Below, in pieces: positions 57,090 to 64,000 of a DNA stretch of 64,000 nt (its first letter is position 1; every line of letters starts with the position of its first letter). Source of the DNA: Zygnema cylindricum. Its lineage: Eukaryota; Streptophyta; Zygnematophyceae; Zygnematales; Zygnemataceae. The position numbers and the translations under genes were made by a program. The stretch lies in NCBI GenBank assembly GCA_037447655.1, contig JBBHKE010002200.1, positions 1-64,000 on the forward strand. The letters are read 5' to 3'. The notes beneath the pieces are model-generated. The model saw nothing but the letters and a program-made list of their open reading frames with translations. It searched no databases and was not told where the DNA came from.

Positions 57090-57649
57090 TGTTAGGATTT
57101 GGTACTGAGAACTCTGGTAGCGACGAGTCATTCTTGTAGCTAAGGTAGTGACGACCAGCGACGAAGTAGTTTCGTCGCTGGATAGTTGAAGTACCAGCGA
57201 CGAAGAAGTTTCGTCGCTGGATATTTGAAGTGACGTGAAATGAAATGTTTGTTTCATTTCACGTATGTTTGAATAGTACTATAGAAGAGACGTGGAAATT
57301 GCTTGGTAGTTTCAGTTCACGTAGGTTCAAGTCGTACCGTGTGATTCAAGTTGGTTCGCGGTTGACTTTCCTAGTCGTACCGTGTTGTTCAAGTCGGTTC
57401 AACGTATTGGTCGTGCTTTTTACCACGTTGATTCCTACGCGTTTCTGGTCGTGTACCTATATTTATTAGTTGAGACTTTGTGGTAGAATTATCTTTTAGG
57501 AGGCATAGCTTGTTAAGGAGGCGTAGAAAGATCAGAAGTAAAAGGAAGGAAGAAAAGGAGTTGTATTTGCATTGTACTTAATATATTGAGTATCTTTAAG
57601 GAGGAACACCATTGTTGTGTGTGTATTTTATTTGGTTTGTAATCTTTCA
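57090..57649 (+). repeat. 5' LTR of copia element D (560 bp)
   Basis: Runs from TGTTAGGATT to AATCTTTCA, with TG...CA ends. A primer site follows within 3 bp. It contains three hairpins: 57155-57181, 57194-57220 and 57233-57264. TATATTTATTAG near 57460 may act as the TATA element. Confidence 0.9.
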
Positions 57650-57651
57650 AT

Positions 57652-57663
57652 TGGTATCGGAGC
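57652..57663 (+). promoter_or_regulatory. Primer-binding site of element D
   Basis: TGGTATCGGAGC differs by one base from TGGTATCAGAGC, the site complementary to initiator Met tRNA used by most plant copia elements. It lies 2 bp after the LTR. Confidence 0.85.
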
Positions 57664-57687
57664 GGGTTACTGGCAACATTTGCCGGT

Positions 57688-60600
57688 ATGGCGGAGAAAG
57701 GAAAATCCCCGACGGAAGCTAGTGGGAGAGTTAGTGGAAGAGGAGTTACAGGGACTCAATATGATGAGTATGACGAATGGGGGGAGAAAAATGTGAAGAT
57801 GGACGAAGGAACGTTTGAACGATTTCAAGAGTTTCTCAAAACACAAGTAGATGATGGAGATGGAGAAGTAAGTGGAGACTCACGCAACTCCAAGAAAATA
57901 AAGAAAAAGAAGGGGAAATCTAAACTTTATGAGGAAGAGGAGGAGAGCGAGGATGATGATTACAAAGTGTTTAATAAAACCATTGTCTTCACGGGTTCCA
58001 ACTATGCAATTTGGAAGAGATACATTCGAGGAGCATTCACACCAAAAAAACTTTGGGACATCGTTATCGGGGAAGAAACACGACCGGATCCTTCCGTGGA
58101 TCCAGCCGGAGCACATAAGTGGGACAAGAAAGATATGGCGGCCTCCACCGCACTAATACAAAGTTGTGCTAGTTCTATGCATGAACACCTTCTAACTCAT
58201 GATAGGGCTTTTGATTGTTGGACCGCTTTGCAAAATGCGTTTGAAAATGGATTTGAGGCAAATGAAAATTATCTCTTTGAGGAGTATATTGGGTTTAGAA
58301 TGAAGGAGAATGAGTCCATTGATGATGGAGTCAAAAGATTTAATGTTATCATAGAACAACTTAACTCACTCAATAACTTCCCTACAGAAAAAGAGAGGTT
58401 GTTTGTTTTCATGAGGAGCCTTCCAAGCAAGTTTGCGGTAGCAAAGGAGGTCATCAAGGGGCGAGAGAAACCAACAATGGCATACGCTATCAATCACTTG
58501 AAAAGTACGGAGAAGGAGAAAGCAACACCAAAAGAGGAAAACAAGGGGTCATCGTACCAAAGTTATCAAGAGGAGGATGACGGAGGAGCTTACAGCTTTA
58601 GGGGATCTAGGGGGCGAGGAGGTGGACATCGTGGACGAGGAGGCAGGTCACAGGGCCCAGGAAGAGGCTCATATCAACGTGATACCTCTCAGATGACTTG
58701 TTACAATTGTAACGAGATTGGGCATGGCTCTTTTGAATGCCCAGACAAAAGTAAACAGTGTAACGTTTGTCATAAATGGGGACACACTGGTCGCGGTTGT
58801 TATCAAAACAAGGGAAACAATCGCGGAGGGGGACAATTTAGAGGCGGAGGAAGTGGAGGAAGTGGAAGTAGCTCATCAGGTAGAGGGGATTTTGTTGGGG
58901 ATGGGCCAATGGGACAGGATCAAGAATTTTTCGTCTCACTTATCGAGGAATCACAGGAAAAGGAGGATATTCTATTTCACACACAAGGCAAGGAGAGTAA
59001 GGGAAAATTTAACAGTTGGATCATAGATTCAGGTGCCACACATCACATGTGTTCAGATCCAGGACTATTCAGTGACATTAGAAAACTCACTATACCAAAA
59101 TCCATCATAGTGGCTAATGGTTCAATGATGGTCATCGATACAGTGGGAACAGTACGGTTGGATCTACCAACACAAGATAGAACAGGGAAAATTAGAGTCA
59201 ATAGAGTACGCTTTAACAATGTGCTCTATAATCCAGGGGGGTGCATTAATCTCTTAAGTGTCCCACAACTTCAAAAGAAAGGAGGAAGAGCCACATGCTT
59301 AGAAGGAGGTAGAATCATTTTGAGTAGTAAAACAGGGCCATTTGCAGAAGGCATTGTGACTGAAAATATGCAAAGCAGATTGATTTGGAGAAAACCAGAA
59401 AATAGGACGGCAGATGAAGAAGGTCATCTCCATTCGGCAGAAGTCAACAAGGAGGACTTGACGTTGTGGCACCATCGCATGTGTCACACTTCAGAGAGTA
59501 ACATTAAGGAGATGATTCGTCATGGGGCGGTTCGAGGGCTAGATGTGGCAACAGGAGAGAAGGTCATTGGATGCGTTGGATGCACAAAAGGGAAACATAA
59601 AAGGAAGCCTCATCCGGTGAAAGATCTTCAATTCAAAGCGAATGCCCCTCTAGATCTAGTCCATGTAGATCTTTGTGGGGACACACATCTAGAAACCATT
59701 GGAAAAAATAAGTACATTATGGTGATAGTTGATGATTTCAGCAGAAAGACATGGGTATATCTTTTAAAAGCTAAGTCAGACGCTCTTGAAACATTTAAAG
59801 ACTTTGTGGTCATGGCTGAGAGGGAAAGTGGGAGGCAGGTAAAGGCGGTACGCTCAGACCGAGGAGGCGAATTTCTTGCTTTCGCCGATTACTGTAAAGA
59901 GACGGGGATTAAGCAGCAGTTCACGGCTCCTTATTCCCCACAATCGAATGGAATTGCAGAGAGGAAGAATCGGACATTGCAAGAGATGGTACGCGCCATG
60001 CTCCATACGACGAAACTCACGCATCGTCTTTGGGGAGAAGCAATCAGGGCAGCTAACCATATTACCAACAGGAGAATAAATTCCGCCTTGGGCAACAAAA
60101 CACCGGAGGAACTTTGGAGTGGACAAACACCTACGGTAAAACACTTAAGGATTTGGGGATGTGAGGCTATGGGATACATAGAGGAAAGAAATCGGGAGGG
60201 AAAGTTTGCTGCACGGTCATGGGAAGGATATTTTGTGGGATATAGTGAGAACTCAATGCAGTATAGGATTTACAACCCAGTCACTAGAAGGGTTAAAGAG
60301 TCTAGAAATGTGGAGTTTAATGAGAACTTGGAATGGATGGTGAAGGGAGCTAATGAGTCCAAACGAGCTCAAGATTACGAGGAGGAAAGTCATTATGAGA
60401 AGTTCAGTGGAGAGGAGGAGGAAAAGGACGAAGTTTTGTCAGAGGTAGAGACGAAGAAAAAGGTGCGATTTGTAGAGAAACCGTTAGAGAAAGTTTTGAC
60501 ACCTAAGCTTAGCGGCACCAAGTCACAAGGAGACAAGGTCACCAGAGAATCACCCACAGGCATGGACAACGTGACATCAGAAGAGACAACCCTAGAGAAG

Positions 60601-60792
60601 GAGGATGATGACAAGATTGAGAATAGTGATTCAGATAAAGAATTTGCAGATGACGTACGGAGAAGTAAAAGATCCACTAAAGGGAAGGCACCGGAACGAT
60701 TTTCACCTGGACAGTCTTATAAAAAGCAAACCAGCTACCAGAGGGCAATTTCCGAAATTAGAGAAGGAAGGGCGGAATCCTTTCTCTTATGA
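57688..60792 (+). CDS. Copia element D gag-protease-integrase ORF (1034 codons)
   Basis: Gag (about residues 1-330) contains the copia-type NYAIWKRYIRGAF block. Two CCHC zinc knuckles lie at residues 338-351 and 358-371, which is unusual because plant copia Gag commonly has one. Aspartic protease: WIIDSGATHHM with catalytic Asp447. Pre-integrase and zinc domain: LWHHRMCH and CVGCTKGK from residue 594. Integrase catalytic residues are Asp661, Asp724 (RSDRGGEF) and Glu758 (NGIAERKNRTL). The C-terminal part carries an acidic, Lys-rich stretch. Start: the first Met in frame, 36 bp after the primer site. It ends at TGA 60790-60792, with the pol frame continuing directly beyond. Confidence 0.92.
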   Translation: MAEKGKSPTEASGRVSGRGVTGTQYDEYDEWGEKNVKMDEGTFERFQEFLKTQVDDGDGEVSGDSRNSKKIKKKKGKSKLYEEEEESEDDDYKVFNKTIVFTGSNYAIWKRYIRGAFTPKKLWDIVIGEETRPDPSVDPAGAHKWDKKDMAASTALIQSCASSMHEHLLTHDRAFDCWTALQNAFENGFEANENYLFEEYIGFRMKENESIDDGVKRFNVIIEQLNSLNNFPTEKERLFVFMRSLPSKFAVAKEVIKGREKPTMAYAINHLKSTEKEKATPKEENKGSSYQSYQEEDDGGAYSFRGSRGRGGGHRGRGGRSQGPGRGSYQRDTSQMTCYNCNEIGHGSFECPDKSKQCNVCHKWGHTGRGCYQNKGNNRGGGQFRGGGSGGSGSSSSGRGDFVGDGPMGQDQEFFVSLIEESQEKEDILFHTQGKESKGKFNSWIIDSGATHHMCSDPGLFSDIRKLTIPKSIIVANGSMMVIDTVGTVRLDLPTQDRTGKIRVNRVRFNNVLYNPGGCINLLSVPQLQKKGGRATCLEGGRIILSSKTGPFAEGIVTENMQSRLIWRKPENRTADEEGHLHSAEVNKEDLTLWHHRMCHTSESNIKEMIRHGAVRGLDVATGEKVIGCVGCTKGKHKRKPHPVKDLQFKANAPLDLVHVDLCGDTHLETIGKNKYIMVIVDDFSRKTWVYLLKAKSDALETFKDFVVMAERESGRQVKAVRSDRGGEFLAFADYCKETGIKQQFTAPYSPQSNGIAERKNRTLQEMVRAMLHTTKLTHRLWGEAIRAANHITNRRINSALGNKTPEELWSGQTPTVKHLRIWGCEAMGYIEERNREGKFAARSWEGYFVGYSENSMQYRIYNPVTRRVKESRNVEFNENLEWMVKGANESKRAQDYEEESHYEKFSGEEEEKDEVLSEVETKKKVRFVEKPLEKVLTPKLSGTKSQGDKVTRESPTGMDNVTSEETTLEKEDDDKIENSDSDKEFADDVRRSKRSTKGKAPERFSPGQSYKKQTSYQRAISEIREGRAESFLL

Positions 60793-62346
60793 AAGGCAAT
60801 TACAGAAAATCGTCCGACGGACCCTCAATCATACCAAGAGGCTCGAGACTCGGACGAATGGGAGGATAAGTGGAAACCGGCGTTTATCAAAGAATTTAAT
60901 TCTGTAAAATCGAATGGGTGTTTTGAAGAGGTAGATTTACCGGTTGGTAAGAAGGCGATTGACTCAAAGTGGGTTTTTAAGACAAAGACGGGAGCTTCGG
61001 GAGAAATTCTTAAGTATAAGGCGCGGTTAGTATGTAAAGGCTTTCAGCAGAAGGAGGGTATTGATTATTCTGAGACTTTTGCTCCTGTGGTTAAGTTTGA
61101 TTCTTTGCGAGCAATTATTGCAATGGCGGCGGCGGAAGGAATGTATATCAAACAGATGGATGTAGAGACAGCTTTCTTAAATGGAGAACTAGAAGAGGAG
61201 GTGTATATGAAAATTCCAGAAGGAGTTCCTGGAAAGAATGGAAAAGTATGGAGGTTGTGGAAGGCTTTGTATGGTTTGAAGCAGGCACCAAGAACATGGA
61301 ACCATAAGCTTCACAAGGTCTTACTAATTTTGGGATTTAGGAGGCTTATTGCAGACTGTGGAGTGTATATTCGGGGAGAAGGTAGGGACATGGTAATTTT
61401 CAGTGTTTACGTAGATGATTTCATTTCTATCTCTCACAACTTAGATTTACTTGAAGAATTAAAAATTGAATTTCGGAAGTATTTTAAAATCACAGACTTA
61501 GGAGATGCACAATACATTGTGGGAGTTCAGATTCAGAGAAGGAGGAACGGAGATATTAAGTTAAGCCAGGAACAATATGCAAAAGAGGTACTTGAAAGAT
61601 TTCGGTTTTTAGATTGTAAGCCACTTGGAACTCCCCTTGATCCTCGTGATAAGCTTTCTAATTTTGTTAAAAGTCCCGATGTTGATGCCCCGTATAGGGA
61701 GGCGGTCGGAAGCTTAATGTATTTGAGTGTCGGTACTAGGCCAGACATTAGTGCCGCAGTGAGCGTGGTTAGTCGGTATTGTAGCAATCCGAAAAAAATA
61801 CATTGGGAGGCAGTGAAGAGAATCTTTAGATATTTGGCTGGAACACTTAGTCTTGGAATTGTTTATAGGAAGGGTGAGGGCTTGAGTTGTTATGGATATT
61901 GTGATGCCGACTATGGAGGAGACTATGATACAGGAAGGTCTACGTCAGGATATGTGTTTTTACTTGCAGGAGGAGCAATCTCGTGGAATTCCCGTTTGCA
62001 ACCTACTGTGGCACTTTCATCAACGGAGGCGGAATATATGGCAGCGTGTCATGCTGCGAAGAATGCTGTGTGGATTAAAGAATTTCTATCGGAGGTTGGA
62101 GTGGAAAAAGAATGCATGCAAATATTAAGTGATAATATGTCTTCCATTGCACTTAGTAAAAATCCTATTTTGCATAAGCGCACTAAACACATTAAAATTC
62201 AGTGGCACTTTGTTCGAGATTTGGTTACGGAAAAAGAAGTTGAATTTTCGTTTGTTCCTACAGAAGAACAAGCTGCTGATATGTTAACCAAAGCAGCATT
62301 AAAGGAAGTCTATGAAATGGGAAAGAAATTAGTTGGCATGGAGTAA
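60793..62346 (+). CDS. Copia element D reverse transcriptase-RNase H segment (517 codons after the TGA)
   Basis: Same frame as the ORF before it and open from the base after its stop. RT blocks: AIDSKWVFKTKTG, YKARLVCKGFQQKEG, APVVKFDSLRA, MDVETAFLNGELEEEVYM and the catalytic SVYVDDFIS (YVDD codons at 61408-61419). RNase H blocks: RPDISAAVS, YCDADYGGD, ALSSTEAEYMAACHAAKNA and RTKHIKIQWHFVRD. The Met at 61087 is internal to RT and not a credible start. Translation would need readthrough of the TGA, or the copy is dead. Confidence 0.9.
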   Translation, partial: KAITENRPTDPQSYQEARDSDEWEDKWKPAFIKEFNSVKSNGCFEEVDLPVGKKAIDSKWVFKTKTGASGEILKYKARLVCKGFQQKEGIDYSETFAPVVKFDSLRAIIAMAAAEGMYIKQMDVETAFLNGELEEEVYMKIPEGVPGKNGKVWRLWKALYGLKQAPRTWNHKLHKVLLILGFRRLIADCGVYIRGEGRDMVIFSVYVDDFISISHNLDLLEELKIEFRKYFKITDLGDAQYIVGVQIQRRRNGDIKLSQEQYAKEVLERFRFLDCKPLGTPLDPRDKLSNFVKSPDVDAPYREAVGSLMYLSVGTRPDISAAVSVVSRYCSNPKKIHWEAVKRIFRYLAGTLSLGIVYRKGEGLSCYGYCDADYGGDYDTGRSTSGYVFLLAGGAISWNSRLQPTVALSSTEAEYMAACHAAKNAVWIKEFLSEVGVEKECMQILSDNMSSIALSKNPILHKRTKHIKIQWHFVRDLVTEKEVEFSFVPTEEQAADMLTKAALKEVYEMGKKLVGME

Positions 62347-62367
62347 GAGGGGGCTTTGAGTATCTCA

Positions 62368-62380
62368 GTAAGAGGGGGAA
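62368..62380 (+). promoter_or_regulatory. Polypurine tract of element D
   Basis: AGTAAGAGGGGGAA lies directly before the 3' LTR and would prime plus-strand DNA synthesis. A similar GTAAGAGGGGG occurs 24 bp earlier. Confidence 0.85.
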
Positions 62381-62890
62381 TGTTAGGATTTGGTACTGAG
62401 AACTCTGGTAGCGACGAGTCATTCTTGTAGCTAAGGTAGTGACGACCAGCGACGAAGTAGTTTCGTCGCTGGATAGTTGAAGTACCAGCGACGAAGAAGT
62501 TTCGTCGCTGGATATTTGAAGTGACGTGAAATGAAATGTTTGTTTCATTTCACGTATGTTTGAATAGTACTATAGAAGAGACGTGGAAATTGCTTGGTAG
62601 TTTCAGTTCACGTAGGTTCAAGTCGTACCGTGTGATTCAAGTTGGTTCGCGGTTGACTTTCCTAGTCGTACCGTGTTGTTCAAGTCGGTTCAACGTATTG
62701 GTCGTGCTTTTTACCACGTTGATTCCTACGCGTTTCTGGTCGTGTACCTATATTTATTAGTTGAGACTTTGTGGTAGAATTATCTTTTAGGAGGCATAGC
62801 TTGTTAAGGAGGCGTAGAAAGATCAGAAGTAAAAGGAAGGAAGAAAAGGAGTTGTATTTGCATTGTACTTAATATATTGAGTATCTTTAA
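62381..62890 (+). repeat. 3' LTR of copia element D (truncated, 510 bp)
   Basis: No differences seen from 57090-57599. It stops at GTATCTTTAA, missing the last 50 bp of the 5' LTR, and joins directly to proline-rich coding sequence. Confidence 0.92.
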
Positions 62891-63423
62891 CCATCGCCAC
62901 CCCCACCTCCACCATCTCCTCCCCCTCCTTCGCCTTCACCTCCTCCACCGTCGCCTCCTCCCCCACCCCCTCCGTCACCACCACCTCCTCCCGCATGCAA
63001 CACCTCTTGCCCGTCCACTCCCTTGGAGCTTTGCGACTTCTATTTTGCGGGATACAAAAGCGAAATCCCAACGATTGCGCTTGTAAACGGCGAGGGGACG
63101 AGTTTGAGTACCGGTTTGAGGACAAATAAGACGGGAGATGAGGTTGTCGTTGAGGTGGACGAGTCCGGTTCCGCTCTCTTCCGAGAATGTCCGGCAGCTA
63201 CTAACTCTGTCGGAAACCAATTCTACCTAAATGGTGAAGATGCTGTTTTGAAAGCCCGGACCTTCCAAACAACTCCGGGCATCGATTACTTCCGCAGCCG
63301 TTGCGTCATGTTGCCCGTTACTGTGTTTAGAATCATGTATAAAGGTGTTGCTTTCAATGTCCCGGCTGACGATACGGAGAACCTCTTCGACACAACAAGG
63401 CAATGTGTGATGTTTAAGACGTC
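62891..63423 (+). CDS. Pro-rich linker and domain copy 2 of the interrupted gene
   Basis: One open frame runs from the Pro/Ser-rich linker (to about 62995) through a CNTSCPSTPLELCDFYFAGY block, the DEVVVEVDESGSALFREC block and YFRSRCVMLPVTVFRI to RQCVMFKTS. It ends at TC|GTAAGT (phase 2), so at least one further exon lies to the right. It is the uninterrupted version of the domain split over two exons at 56338 and 56751. The first 61 bp duplicate the linker sequence just before the transposon (57029-57089, two differences). Function unknown; probably an extracellular protein. Confidence 0.7.
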
Positions 63424-64000
63424 GTAAGTTCTTACAATTTTTTTGTTCCAATCGATCAATTGAATTTTTTACCCATGCCTCACCTACTTTGATGGAACTT
63501 AGAGAAAGCTACCCGCACTGCGGCTATTTGTTAGAAAAACCTAGTCTTATTGTGATTTTCTTAGTCAAAAATGTGTAAATAGATATTATTCTAGGCCACT
63601 GTAAATGCTTGATCATAGGTTTTTTATCATTTGTGCGGGAAATTTTTCATTTCCTCTGTATATAATCAATCAAGAATCGGTTTTTTCCTTTGTGCTTGTT
63701 GTCTCTTTATTTTTCTATGAATTGGATGAAAATAGCCCAAAGATGTTGTTACCTCAATATGTTTTTTTTTGAAGTCACCAAGTTTTTGACCAAATTAGGT
63801 GCGGGTATAATGCTTGACTTATCACTGACGGTGTGGATGTAATGAAATGCGAAATAGTTTAAAGATGTCACGCCAAAAGACCCATTCCCTTGACCAAGTC
63901 AGGAGTAGCTTCGATTTTACAAGAGGCCGAAACACAAGAAATAGAGCCAAATTTTGAAATCTCAACAGTTTTTGGTTCTCACGCACACCATCCTGGACAA
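63424..64000. other. Downstream intron or flank of the interrupted gene
   Basis: AT-rich sequence after the donor at 63424. No further exon recognised before the window ends. Confidence 0.45.

Larger units (their letters stand above)
57090..62890 (+). mobile_element. Young Ty1/copia element D inserted in the Pro-rich linker
   Basis: Complete in order: 5' LTR, primer site, gag, zinc knuckles, protease, integrase, RT, RNase H, polypurine tract and 3' LTR. The two LTRs show no difference over the 510 bp they share, so insertion is very recent. The 3' LTR lacks its last 50 bp. The coding region is open apart from one in-frame TGA. It separates the two halves of a proline-rich coding exon in the same transcriptional orientation. 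Same lineage as element C at 8.8-13.1 kb. Confidence 0.93.

Noticed and set aside
61087-62346. Separate RT gene starting at Met 61087
   Set aside because: The Met lies inside the RT domain and the frame is open back to the TGA at 60790.

Overview
The window is nuclear DNA of a plant-lineage eukaryote. It has spliced genes with GT-AG introns, a plant-type PEX11 gene, 72-nt phase-2 LRR exons of the kind seen in plant LRR receptors, proline-rich wall-type proteins and many Ty1/copia elements. An F-type lectin domain and a PAN/apple domain joined to plant-style LRRs are unusual for land plants, so I lean towards a streptophyte or other green alga; this is inference. The window starts with a 10-bp telomere-like array, (CCCTAAAAAA)n. 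A left chromosome end should read C-rich on this strand, so the first ~25 kb is probably subtelomeric.

Layout. 1-104: telomere-like array. 105-2810: decayed copia pieces, one with a tandemly amplified RNase H motif. 4.07-24.2 kb (minus): one long split gene, reconstructed here from eight exons: signal peptide, F-type lectin, PAN/apple, L-type lectin, proline-rich linker, LRR N-cap and two 72-nt LRR exons. Every junction down to the LRR cap is phase 1, then the phase switches to 2. Its large introns hold copia fragments in both orientations (6.4-8.8, 8.8-13.1 and 13.2-13.7 kb) and an interstitial telomere-like tract. No transmembrane or kinase exon is visible before the telomere-like end. 24.4-34 kb and 44-49.8 kb: mostly nested, TA-flanked inverted-repeat elements of at least five families, rich in CGATATATCG, CGTAC and similar words, with one long (AT)n tract next to a large palindrome. 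34-40 kb: low-complexity tracts and unrecognised sequence. 40.5-41.9 kb (minus): a two-exon PEX11 gene. 42.7-43.9 kb: an unrecognised, frame-disrupted coding-like stretch. 49.98-55.3 kb: a decayed copia element with long terminal repeats. 56.3-63.4 kb (plus): a gene with two copies of a cysteine-containing domain joined by a proline-rich linker. The linker is split by a very young copia element (57090-62890) whose two LTRs look identical over 510 bp.

How it fits together. Secretion signal, two lectin folds, PAN module, Pro-rich hinge and LRR cap suggest an extracellular recognition protein assembled by exon shuffling; the Pro-rich gene at the right end is probably also a cell-wall or surface protein. 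PEX11 is an ordinary peroxisome-division gene. Almost everything else is transposon sequence at several stages of decay. All splice sites were read by eye from consensus and phase; none is backed by transcript data.
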